Below, one piece after another: positions 1-11,700 of a stretch of 64,000 nt of DNA (its first letter is position 1; each line of letters starts with the position of its first letter). Below the pieces are notes generated by a model. The model did not search any database. It was given only the letters and a program-made list of their open reading frames with translations, and was not told where the DNA came from. This DNA is from Promerops cafer (lineage: Eukaryota; Chordata; Aves; Passeriformes; Nectariniidae). The translations under genes and the position numbers were made by a program. Location: contig VZSE01012464.1 of NCBI GenBank assembly GCA_013398275.1, positions 186,001-250,000 on the forward strand, written 5' to 3'.

Positions 1-39
1 TTTTACGAGTTGCATCTTCTTCTTTTAAATATTTAACAT
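1..39 (-). CDS. CADM2: CADM2 coding exon, 5' part only (second Ig domain, continued); cut by window edge
   Basis: The reverse strand reads a pyrimidine-rich tract ending in TTTCAG, then AT GTT AAA TAT TTA AAA. The first two bases complete the codon begun by the last G of the exon at 5901-6038 (G+AT = Asp). The residues that follow are VKYLKEEDATRK. This matches CADM2 directly after the DKE(I/V)K(D) motif; the mammalian protein, as I recall it, has DANRK where this has DATRK. The fragment lies in the C'-D region of Ig2. The exon runs off the left edge, so its end and the second Ig2 cysteine are not visible. It is too short to stand out as an open frame, and the call rests on phase, acceptor and residue identity together. 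Confidence 0.93.
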
Positions 40-3000
40 CTGAAAGAAAGAATAAACAGTTAGTTAGCTTTCCAATATTTTTGGAAAAAAAGTAGTCCAG
101 CATTAGACAGCTAAATTCTCTATCACAGTTGTTGGAAAAAACACATCTTTCATATCTGTGCTGGTCTCTTTAATATAAAAGTAATTAGACTGCAGTTATT
201 CCACAATTTGCTCTCATTGTCAGAATAGGAGATACATACTGAAAGAGAAAATTCTAAAACTGGTTCCAGGATACTGCATTCAAACAGAAATTCCATTCAT
301 AATTACCTCTTGAATGTTTAGGTCTATATTTGATAGTTTATATCAAATGTTCTCTGTAGGTCATCAGAAAAAGATTGTGATCTTGTCCCATCCTCATTAC
401 CCCACGTATTCACAATGTCACTACATATTAAATTTCCCAAGTTCATTCTTATAGCCTCTCACAGTAATGCAATATATAGGTATTACTGAAGCCATGTGCA
501 CATAGATTAATCCTGTACTTACTTTATTCATTGCTTATTCTGTTGTTTGGTTAGAATTATGCTGATTTGCTAATAAAACTAAATCCAGGTATAGTCATCA
601 GTGGTAATAAACAACTGTAAATAGAGCACGTCACAGTACTTACTGGAATATACAGATGAGTCCCAAGAAGACCAGAAATAAGATTACTGCAGAGAACTTG
701 CACTCACTGCTTTATATCACTCTAAATTGACCTGATAATTTTGTGCAGATCCAGTTAAAAATCTGAGAGTTTTCAGCACAGACACTGCAGTGGAGGGAGC
801 TTTCAGCTACACTTAGGAAGCATCATTTCAGCTCAAGGTTAAGATTCACATTCAGAACATTTCGTTGTAAGAAATGCTAGATCAGAAATGAAGATCCAAA
901 AGACTGAGCATTTGTGTTAAAATGTTTCAATGTATTCACTGGAACATGAGATCTTCTTACACATACTTTAGAATTGTTTTACTTGGTTCCCAACTACTTG
1001 TGATACTTATTGATTTTAGTTTATTTCAGAAAAATGGTAAGCTTGTTATATTGATTTATTGCAATGAAAGCTTGAAAAGACATCTATAAATACTTAAACA
1101 TATATATTAAATTACACTGAGATTTCATATGTCCTCTGTGCCCTAAAAAAGTGAGAGATTTCAGTTTTACAAATTATACTAAATCCCATTTGAGAACAGA
1201 ATGACCTAAATAAAATTTCCATGAAATATCAATCTTAGAAAGCAAATCTTCAATGGCTTAAGCTGTATCTTTTTAGATTAAAAATACCTCTGACATCAGA
1301 GAGGTGGTCTTTATCATTGTCTCCAGACAGACAAGGACACCATGTAGATATACAGTTTCCATTTTCCCCCCCCAAAAAAATTATTTCTTGCACACAATAA
1401 TTTGTCTGCCTGTTTGCTGCTAAGCTTTAAAGATTTCAATGTCTGCCATGGTCACTATTAATATTTAGGGATTAGTTGGTGACAGAAATATTGACCAGAG
1501 CTAACGCAAAGTTATTATAATCAAACAACAAATGTCTTCATTAATATTTCAAGCAAAAACATGTGATTTGTTCCCAGAGTTAGGTTTCCAAATTTAATAA
1601 TAAGAACCTATATAGGTAACATTCTGTTTATGAGTAATGTGCACATCCCTTTGCTTACTGATTTCAGGTGGGGGACAGAAGACTCCTGAAAACATCAACA
1701 ACTTTTATTTTATCAAGAGGTTGTGGATTCTTAGTCCTTTAGAAAAACAAAAGCAGTTAATTTCCTAAATTGATGTTTAGAAGTCTCTCTCTAGGTATCT
1801 ATTGTGTGAAAGAGTTCAACTCTTAGAATTAAGTTCTTCTGCAAAAAGGGCAGTGGTAAGATTCTACAAACTGTTGGCATCCTCACCAACAGAAAATTTT
1901 ACCTTTTTTTTCTTATCAGCTGTATTTTCTTAGATGTTTCTTCATGGCAAAATGAAGCTGTGATTGTAATATGTGTTAACGTAGTGAAAACCCAACTGGA
2001 TGTAGGAATGGTGGAGATCAGTTACTGGGTACCCACTATCACTCAGGATATTTACAGAATTTTTAAATATGCCAGTTGTAGCCTACTGTTTCATTTGTTT
2101 TCTTGCTGCTCCTCTCTCTCCTAAATATTCCCTTGAAGGAAAGGTTGAAAAGAAATCAATTTCACGAGCATTTTGTGTGGGAAGCACTGTAATGGAACAG
2201 GCTGGAGGGATACAGCTTTATAGAGGAGGACCTAGGGGTTGTAGGACACGTTGAACATTAGTCAACAGAGTGCCCTTGCAGGGCTGAAAGCTAAACCCCA
2301 CTGCCTTGCATTAGTAAAAGCACAGCCAGAAAGTCAGGGGAAGTGATCCTTCTCTCTTTGGCGTGTGCATGGCTACATTGAGAGTACCAGGCCCAGTTTT
2401 GGGCTTTCTGAAGAAAAAATGTACAATAAACCTGTTGAAAAACACTGTGGTCAGTGGAGCTGTACAAGGACACCTTAAGAAAGTTATCTAACCCAAGGAA
2501 GAGAAGACTAAAACCAGATCAAGCTGTTGCCTTAAATTACATAAATTATGGCCATAGAGAAAAAAAGCCAGAACCCCCTCAGAGGTATACAGCAAAAGTC
2601 AACAGGCAACAAACACAAGTTATACCAAGGCAAACTCAGATTATGTATCACGAAATATCCACAAATAGTGAAAACACTCCATAAGAGGGGTTTTAGAATG
2701 CTGAAAAATCTAGCCCAGGCAGAAATGTTTCCATGGAATCTGTGTCCTGGGAGACTTTTCAAACCTGAATTGGAAAAGACCTTTAGCCACTCAATTTAAC
2801 CTTGGAATAGATGCTGGGCCAAATGAAACCTGGGGATCAGCTTCGGGCCCACTTCCATGACTTTCAGACAGGTGCACACACAGATATACCTGTACCAACT
2901 AGTACAGGTTCATATCTCATAAGTATAGATGTTTGATAGGGAAAATAATAAATAGAAATTATGGAATGTCCATCATCCATTGCTCATTGCAAGCTACTTA

Positions 3001-5900
3001 CAGGAGCACATACCTGTAACACAGAGATACTCATCTTTTAAAAAGACAGTTTTTTCTAGTTTTACATGGCAGATATAATTTTTGTTTACATTTAAACTCA
3101 AGTTCTGACATGAAATGGCCTTATTATCTAAAAACCAAAAATTCATCTGTGCTTTAGAGGTTTATCAAGACAATGATCAGTGCCTCTGAAATCTTTGCGT
3201 ATACTAAAGTTAAAGAAACTTTCTCCAAGTATCTTAACCTGTTGCAAAAAAAATGAACTTATTTAGTTTTAAAATCCAACCTACCTAGGAAAAGGAAAAA
3301 AAAAAAAAAAGAAAAACCATTCAAAATATCCCCGAAGCCTAAAAAAAAATTATTTATATAATTTTGTTGAAAAAGCATGTAACAAATTTTGTTGAAAAAA
3401 ATATGTAATTTCAAAATGAAAAATTTGCATGTAGTTTCTCCAGTATTTTTGTTCTTAATAACCTTCCAGAAATGTTACCAGGATGCTAAACTGCAGATCC
3501 CTTTGTTAAGCTGCTGCATATATGAGTGACAGAACACTAAAGTAAAAGGTGTGGTACCCAGTGCTTCACATTCACTCTCTCTTATTACTAACACTTACTT
3601 TATCAAACACTATTCCTTTACCAGATGATGATTCCTTTTTTGAGTAATAGCAATGGAGCTACAATTTTAGAGTGGCTTTTTCCCCTTTGGTGCAACTCTG
3701 ATCTCAGTGCATCATTTATATTCGTTTGCACCACGTATAATACAGTGTAACACAATTGGATTTACTGGTGCTAGACAGACGAACTGCTAACCTTTAATGT
3801 CAGCTGCATTAGCATATCATTTCATATCTATTTTCTCAGATTTATCATTTCACCTTTTACACTGCACAAAGCTAATGTAACTTCTGCTGATGCCACTGCA
3901 GACTGGTTAGGTTATTTTATTTCTAACCTTTGAGAAATGGCAATGTGCTCTTCAGAAGACCTAGAAAACTAAACTGAAATGAATGTGCTCAGTACTTTCC
4001 TCTTATTTCTGGTTGTCGGGTTTTTTTTCCCCTTTACTCTTCTTTTTCATCCTCCTTTCATACTCCTTTGTTTCCCCATTCTGTTTTGCTTTTTTTTTTT
4101 TTTTTAACCCCTTTAGGAACTCTTGAGAAGAAGAAATTAGTTAAAGATTAGTTGTCAAATCACCAAATTGCTTGCTGGCTTCAATTACATATCAGCCAAA
4201 AGAAAGGCAAAGGTATTACACCAGATTTTAAACCACAATTTTTAAAATAAGATCTTTTCAAATATGTGTTGCCTTGCTGTTAGGCCAACTGTATCAGTGT
4301 TTCTCTTATAGTATTGACATGGCTTGGGGTTATTTCCAATCTCTACAAGCCTTGAGTATGTATATTCATCCTGCCATCTTTTATAGAGGACACAATCTGT
4401 GCCATGTGTGTTAGCTGTGCTGTTTAATTCTTCTTTTTACTTACATTTGATTAGATGCTGCATTTCTTCCATCAATTTCCTCAAATTTCCCTGTACTAAG
4501 AATTATTGTCTGTTTACTCATTTTCTATCCTTGTTACACATTTAAAGTTATTCCAGTCTAAAATGCTTGTTCCTTTCCATACTGTTCTCATTTTCATTAG
4601 AAATATAAGGACACCTCTAGAACGGACAGGATTCCTCAGGCAATCATCTGCAATCTCCTTTATTTACCAATTTTATACCACAACTCTGCTTTTGCACATT
4701 GAACTGTGGTAGAGAAGAGTAAAGGAAGATAAATGGTTTTGTAATTAACGCTGTAACTTTGCTTGAGGCAGTTTATTGTGCTAATGAAATCCAAAATATG
4801 AGACAAATCAGATGGATCAAATGAAGGATGGTTTTTTGTTTGTTTTTGTTTTTTAGAGCTACACAGAAAAGGTGGATTTTGAATCATTTATTCATCTGGT
4901 CTTAGAGCAGAATGAATAGAGGTGACTTGAATAAATACCAATACCTTATCCTTTTTATCCATCTACTTTATAATGGGCAGCTCAACTGTCTTAGAGCTGT
5001 GACAGCCTTCTACATCAGGAAGCTCTCTTCATTCACTCATTCACCAACGAGGATGTAAAACTATTCCAGCATTTTTAAGAATATGGGGTAGAAAACTAAG
5101 TTCTAAGCAATGAACATACCAAGTGAAAGAGAAGATGGAAAGGAAATAAACAGCTTTTTATATGCAGCTCTTTCTTAGCTCGCTGAATCCTTGAAGGCAA
5201 ATCCTTGCTGTCAGCTTTGGTTTTAGTCACTCAATGGCTTTTCAGTTACAGCAGACTTTGTCCAACTCCCCCTAGCACCTGTGAAGTTTTCCTGATCCCC
5301 TTTAAAGTCCATTTTCTCTCTCCTCCTCTCTGCAGACTGACAGCATCCTTGCCTCAGCTGGAGATTCCAAGTTTCCCAGCTGAGACTCCCTCATTTGCTA
5401 CATCCTGACTCTTCCTAACCAGAGCAGGGTCCATAGCTCTCCTATGGGAAGTGCATTCTCCTGTCTCCTCCAGATGGTTCTGCCTCACCTGGTCACATTT
5501 TTTTAGGGGACTGCAACCTAAATCTGGGAATTAACTAAATCAGACATACCCCATGTTGGAATAGCACAAGAGAAATTAAAAGGGAAAATATCAAGGATAA
5601 GTGGTCTGACTGTGATAATAATCCAGAAAACATTTCTCTGTGAAGCCTCACAGTCGAGTTTATTATGCTGCACAGAGTTCTGAGCAATCCAAAACATCAG
5701 TTTTTACCATTTGAAGAAACAATAAAAAGATGGTTATATGACCACTACAGCAAATTACAATCAATTCTTCACCTGTGTACCATCCCCCAACTCATTTCAT
5801 GACCCAATAAGAGCAACTTTACAAACGCAGATTAAAAAAAACCCATAATTCTACAGAATGTATAGTTTTGACCAAATGACACCAAAATCCTTTGAAATAC
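40..5900 (-). other. CADM2: CADM2 intron between the two Ig2 exons (5,861 bp)
   Basis: The borders on the minus strand are GTATTT at 5900 and TTTCAG ending at 40. The interior is AT-rich unique-looking sequence. It has homopolymer tracts (A-run near 3297-3310, T-run near 4090-4106) and an imperfect tandem copy of a roughly 28-bp unit at about 3358-3410, built on ATTTTGTTGAAAAA. I recognise no further coding exon, RNA gene or clear transposon. Open frames of 60-90 codons here resemble no protein I know. Confidence 0.85.
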
Positions 5901-6038
5901 CTTTAACTTCTTTGTCGTTCTTGAACCATCTGATATCGGCTGCTGGCTTACTTCCAGATGTCTTGCAAGTGAGCTGCATCCTCTCTCCCTCCATAACTGG
6001 TGAGGTAAATCCAGTAATTTGTGGCTTCTCAGGAACAC
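5901..6038 (-). CDS. CADM2: CADM2 coding exon, start of second Ig (C2-like) domain
   Basis: This 138-nt exon has 2 bases completing Gly, then 45 codons, then 1 base (phase 1 at both ends). The acceptor is TTTGCTTTTCAG and the donor is AAG|GTATTT. It starts VPEKPQITGF, carries the first Ig2 cysteine in QLTCKTS, and ends ADIRWFKNDKEVK, where the Trp-Phe follows the usual Ig pattern. It matches CADM2 Ig2, with substitutions against the mammalian protein as I remember it (ITGFTS for ISGFSS, GER for GDL, EVK for EIK). Ig2 belongs to the extracellular, cis/trans-interacting ectodomain of this synaptic and axonal adhesion protein. The open frame continues a few codons past the donor into the intron; that part is not exon. 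The donor is poor at positions +4 to +6. Confidence 0.96.
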
Positions 6039-8131
6039 CTGAAAAGCAAACAAGCCAAATGTCTCTGATAGTGTCAGCTGCTGCCACGAATGCACGACCA
6101 ACTTAAAATTCACTTCTTCATGTGTTCTAAGTTCTGGAAACAGGATAATTAATTCCTTGTTCCTTCTCAGTTAGATGTTTTTCCTATTGTAAATTAACCA
6201 TCAATCTGAATGGTAGTTGATTCTAAATAAATAAAGAAAGCAAGAATTACCTAATTTTCTAAGAGAAACAGATTGCATTTAATAAATACCTTATCTCTGT
6301 ATATTCTGCATGCTGGTCTAGTCTGACTTGTTACAATATTTAAACTGCTCAGCACAGTAAGCAGGATGACAAAGCACATTAGAAACACAACTGTGAAAAT
6401 TAAAGATTAAACTGGCAACAAAAAGCCGAACTGACCTAAGTTGAGAACAGCTATTTACACCTAAATAATGAAGACTTTAATACAAAATCCAGGGAAAAGG
6501 AAGGGTGAAAATAAATACTGGAGTCACTTTATCTTCAGAGAAAGCAAAACCAAAACACCAAGAGGTATAATCACAGCTGCACTGACTATGTAGTGTTCTT
6601 CAGCTGAATAAAAGTTCTTCAGAGAAGATCATATGATTTGGACATACCATACGCATAATATCCAATTTGGATATGGTTGTTTTTCAATGAACCATGGAAG
6701 ATTTAAAAAAAAATAAAATAAAAACAAGAACAAAAAAACTAAACGTGAAGAAAATTGGGAAAGTTTTGATCACTGCCTGCATAAATCCATTTAACTTATG
6801 AAGACACAATAATAACTTATTTTAAAGCAATACTGATGGCAGTAATTTAAAAATCTCAAAAAATGTCAGTTATAACTTGCAGCTACAGTGCTTTGGTACA
6901 TTCACATTTGTGGCAAGATAAAGGGCTCAGTCACAGTAATTGGTCCTGTGTCCTGTATTTAATAATTCAGTTTTTCTACATCTCTTTTCCAAAATGACAG
7001 ACTATGTACATAAAAGCAAAGCAGCAACACCTATTGCATAGTATATCTCTCTAATAAAGCTACTCCTCTCTTTCAGGACAGAAAATGGTGTCTACTACAA
7101 TACCTTGACACTTAAATTTTCTAATCGAAAGCAGAGCAGTCAATAAAGACATTATTAGTACATAGAAGGATAGTTTATCTGATTAAAAGATGTAATACAT
7201 TCCAATGGCAAAGATCCCCTTCTCCAGTAGAAAATGTTTTAACAGTTTGAAATGTTCCTTTGAAATAGGAAATTACAAATACAAAATGAAAAAAGGCAGG
7301 AATCCTGAACTGTGCAGCTTTCTCTCTTGGAAGGTAAGTAAATGATGTTGGGAAAACTCCATGAAACCCACCCCTGAAACAAAGGTAAAGCTTAAAAGAC
7401 TGTTAAAGATCCAGCTACTTTTGTGAATAAATATTGGCTAGATATTTTGGGGGTTTTCTTGTCTTTGTAACATGTTTCTATGTCTTTCTGCCATTTAGAA
7501 TGTTGAACTGGTGCACTCCTCAGCTGTTTAGATCATGAAATGCCTCTGCACAGAAAGGAGATAAACATAGGCAGTGTCTATTCCAGAACATTCTGCTTTG
7601 AGTGGATACTTTTTGTCCTTAATGGCAAACTTGTGAAGATTTCTGTAAAATAGTCTCACGGGGACTGCAAGGGAGATGTATTTCATATCCTAAGCACAAA
7701 ACCTGTTCCCTCTCTGGATTAATGGGAATATTACTGCCACAGAGAATATTTTACATTAGTCCTATTAAATTCAACTGTCTGCCCATCCACATATAAAAAT
7801 AAAACAAAAAGAAAGAGTCTTGTTCAGGGACAGAAAAAAGGAAAACAGAATAAAAATCTATCTCTAAAATCATATAGCCTCTTAGGTTTGCAGGTGTGTT
7901 TCAATGAACTATAGCAATTTTGGCTGATTGGGCTACTGACATCCATAGAATCATATAAAGCTTCGAGCAGAAACTTTATTTCCTGGGCATCTCTTGAAAT
8001 CTGTTGCTTTTCTGTGTGTCTCTATAACCTTTGGGGAAAACAGCAGAGCACTTAGAGGACAAAGCACAGAAGAAGCAGCAAACCCAATGAAAATTTGCAC
8101 TTTATAGACAAAAAAAAAAAAAAAATTTACC

Positions 8132-8164
<33 letters not shown>

Positions 8165-8590
8165 CAGAATGAGCCAAAAAAAAAAAAAAAATGCACAGCT
8201 AAGGAAAAATGATAAAGCTCTAAAGCCCGTTTTGATTTCATGCTTTCTGATTTTCTCCCCTTTGCCCTATCCAATAGATTGTCAGGAGATGAACACATGC
8301 ACCTTCTTTGCACTTGTGGTGCTCGGGATGTAGAGGTTATGTCCATTTTCTGGAGCACTTGCTCCGTGGTGTTTGCGTGCTCCCTAACTCATTATTCTGC
8401 CACGGTGCAAACAGTAGGAGGCATGTTATTTTTCAGCACGGCACTATGAAACAATAAACATCAGGGGAAACCAGATCAGACGTTTACATTTATCTTCTGC
8501 CAAGCCTTAGGAAAGTTCATTCTTATCATAATTTGCCAGAGCCTGAGGAGTTCAACACTTGCTTCTTGCTGCTCAGCTGCTGGTACTTAC
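6039..8590 (-). other. CADM2: CADM2 intron between the V-domain and Ig2 exons (2,552 bp)
   Basis: The borders on the minus strand are GTAAGT (8590-8585) and TTTTCAG ending at 6039. The sequence is AT-rich and the only repeat I recognise is the group of poly-A tracts at 8110-8191. I see no additional exon. CADM genes often use alternative exons in the stalk, but that region lies outside this window. Confidence 0.88.
8110..8191. repeat. Three clustered poly-A tracts (poly-T on the gene strand)
   Basis: Runs of 16, 25 and 16 adenines occur at 8110-8125, 8136-8160 and 8176-8191, separated by 10-15 bases. Relative to CADM2 they are T-runs, about 400-480 nt downstream of the 5' splice site of the exon at 8591-8743. 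They may be low-complexity DNA or degraded poly-A tails of old retroposons. No recognisable retroposon body adjoins them. Confidence 0.9.
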
Positions 8591-8743
8591 CGAGAACGGT
8601 GAGGAAAGCCTTGGAGGTTTTGACAGGCATGGTGAACAAAGAGCAGGTGTACTGCCCTTCGTCCGACAGGGACACGTCGCTGACGCTGATACTCAGCTCG
8701 TGCCACGACGCTCGCACCAGCTCGATTCTGTTGTCCCTCAGAG
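8591..8743 (-). CDS. CADM2: CADM2 coding exon, second half of the Ig V domain
   Basis: This 153-nt exon has 2 bases completing Ala (G+CT), then 50 codons, then 1 base of the next Gly. The acceptor is TTGTTTTTCAG and the donor is a perfect G|GTAAGT. Residues run LRDNRIELVR...SVSDVSLSDEGQYTCSLF...SKAFLTVL. The motif D-E-G-x-Y-x-C is the Ig F-strand signature; its cysteine should pair with the cysteine in NLTC of the preceding exon to close the V domain. In nectin-like proteins this membrane-distal V domain mediates trans homophilic and heterophilic adhesion. Against mammalian CADM2 I note only F for Y in KAFLTV. The exon and its flanks are more GC- and CpG-rich than the surrounding intron. The first residue of the next exon restores GlyVal. 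Confidence 0.97.
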
Positions 8744-11700
8744 CTGAAAAACAACGGAAAAAAATCCACATTAAGGCTGGATCCGGCACGTGAACAAAGC
8801 GTGGGGTGCTGTGCAAGAGGCTCGATGAAGGTTCCTGGAGAAACCAGGCCCTGGCACACAGGGGTGTGGGCACAGCTGTCTGTGCAGAGCAGTTTGTTTT
8901 CTCTGTGGAGTAAAATAGGTGAGTTAAGCAAGATTCTGAGAGGTGTATTGAGTGATTTTTAACATATACAAACCTAGAAACTACAGGACTTGAGTTACCT
9001 CTGTCCCTCCTCTAAAAATCCCAACAATGACTTTGATTTCTGCCCCCTCACAGCTTTGTTCAGTGCCTAAAATAAATCCTTCCCCAAACCAGCCTGTTTT
9101 TCACGTATTTACAAATGCTGAGAATCCTGTATCTAGCCCTGCATAGTTGGCCTACAGATTTTTCTCACGTCTATTACTACTAATATTGAACTGGAATACC
9201 AGATTTCCACTTATACATGCATATGTAGTACATTTAACAATTTGAGGTAATTTCGTATAGTGGCTTTCCATTTTTAATTATGAATAAAAATACAATCTCT
9301 TCTGTTTGCATGGAAGCAATGAGGGAGAAGGAGCATGAAGATTCACTTAAATTCAAAATGTCACTTTAGTTAATGCTTTAAAATTTAAAGTATTTTAAAA
9401 CCGATACTTAGATTAACCCCCATTTTCTATTGAAAAACTGACAAAGCATTCCCAAACATTCTATTTTTCTGCAGTAAAGTTGCTTCAGGAATCTGCATAT
9501 ATTATCCAAGCCTTTCCACAGCACAGAAATACTAATATCATAAGTGAGCTAACACTGTAATTCTCCTAAGCAAACAATAAAAAAGCTGAGTTACAGAGTG
9601 TAACTCAGGAAGTTTAGCTGTATACTCCTAGATCGAAATGTCTGGCCTGATAGGGTGTCAAACTTCAGTGAGCCTGTTTTTACACCAAGCCTCTGAAAGT
9701 CAAAAGTAAAATGGGACTATGGTATTTATAGAGAAAGTTACACTTGCATTTGTGAGAAGAACAAAGGTGTTCAGGTCCCTAATGCTGTTCTTTCTCACCT
9801 CGTTCTAATGTCTCCAAGGACTCTTAGATTTGTCTAGTATATCTCCTACAATGATAAAAATAAATAAAAAGTTTTACTGTGGTTCTTTTGCTACTAAACA
9901 CAGATGTTTCTGCCCAGTTGGTGTCCAAGTCGATCCAGGTAGATTTACACAAAAATAAGAAGATGAAGGTTCCACAAAAAGGCCATTTGAATTTGTCTTC
10001 TTCTAAGGCTGCCACTTAAGTTTGTTCTCAGCAGAAAATTTCAGCTGAATTTGCTGATTATTTCAGGGTAGGCCAGCTAAAGCTCAGCTTCTTCTTCTGC
10101 AGGGTCTGAGGACTGAAAGCTGGCAGATTAAGCAGGCCTAACATAAAGGCATGCCATGAACTTCCTCAAGGCACATCAAAGGGACTGAGGTTGTGTGTAA
10201 TGAACACATTCCAAACAGAACTGAGATGTTGTCTGGCCAGCCACAACAGGAAAAAAACCACAATTATTCTATTTATAATATCAAATCCATATAATGATGA
10301 AAATAGGAGCAACCTTAAAGCAAACAAGCAAGCGAACCAGAAGCCACAGAATACAAAGCTGACAGAACAGCTGGGAAAAACAAGCTCAGGAAAACAAAAA
10401 AGCACATAAAGCAAGCATCTACCAACCCCAAACAGCAGCAAAGCTGATCACTGTGGCTTTAGCAGCCAAAACTCCTCAAAACTGAAGCTGTTGCTATCTT
10501 TGAGCAAGTCGAGGGGGACTCAGAATTCCTTTCTCAGCTTGTCAGTTCTAGTCAGACGCAAATGAGCAGACATAAGAACGGTAGTTTATTTCATATTACT
10601 TATCCTCCCCCCTCCAGAAAAAAAAAAAAATAAAAAATGATTCAAGTTTTTCCAAATGGTTTGATCACCACCACACCTGTTTATATAATTTGGCAACAGC
10701 AGAAAAAAAATAGAAAAACAAAACAAGCAAACAAACAAACCAAAACCAAAAAGCCTCTCAGCACTCTGTCATTTGGAAGTGGTGAGATTTTTCCTCCCTT
10801 TAATCTGAAATTATTTAAAAAATAATGCACTGTATCATCTTACATAGCATTTCAGTTTGTCAAAATTTTAAGTTGTTACTGACTTGTGATAAAGATTTAT
10901 GTAACTGTTGAAATATTTCCCTACAGATGGGACAACGTGTCAAATTTCATGCCCTAAGAAGAAAAGTAATGAATTCCACTACAGCACAACTGGCCTACAG
11001 ATGACGCCAACAGTACATCATTTTGATCCTACAATTGAAATACAAACCATTTCCATCAACTACATTCCTAGTGCTCCCCTCCCTCACCTCCTCCCCTTCA
11101 CACCTTTTTTAACCTTTGTAAAATATAAAAACCTCAGCTCAGTCAATTTTGTGGAAAGCTGGTAAAAACAGCCACTGGTCAAGAGATGAGATCAGATATT
11201 CTACGTTTCATTACGGAGTGGATTTTTATTGAAAGAACTGCAAGAAAGTTTTGTAATGGAAGTACCAACACAGCCTTTGCAATAAATGCTGCAAAGAGCA
11301 CCAACATAATACTCCTTTGCAGGAAAGCTGTTTATCAGAAGTATTTTTGTAAGTGCTGGGCCTAAAAACAATTATCTCTTCCATCATTTTCAAACCTGAA
11401 TATTTGTAAGTTTCCTGTCTACGCAGATGACAGGCAAATCAAATTTTACTGCTATGGGTTAGACAAGGTGAGCACTTACATAGAGACATTTTAGAATCTT
11501 TTTTTCAAATTGTATTCTTGTAACTGTTTCTATATCCTCCGTTTCTATACCAGTTTCTCTTCATGAAATAGATAGCTGTGATGGATACCAGAAATGGTTT
11601 GCTTCCATTTTCTGTCTTAGGTGCATTTTGCTTGAAAGAGTGATGGAAACAACAGCAACAGTGGAGAAACCAGGGGTAATTCTAGCAACTCATGATATCC

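Noticed and set aside
5832..6113. 93-codon minus-strand frame overlapping the Ig2 exon in another reading frame
   Set aside because: Out of frame with CADM2; the true reading is the frame giving VPEKPQ...DKEVK with correct phase.
8587..8931. 114-codon minus-strand frame over the V-domain exon
   Set aside because: Alternative-frame shadow of the CADM2 exon at 8591-8743.
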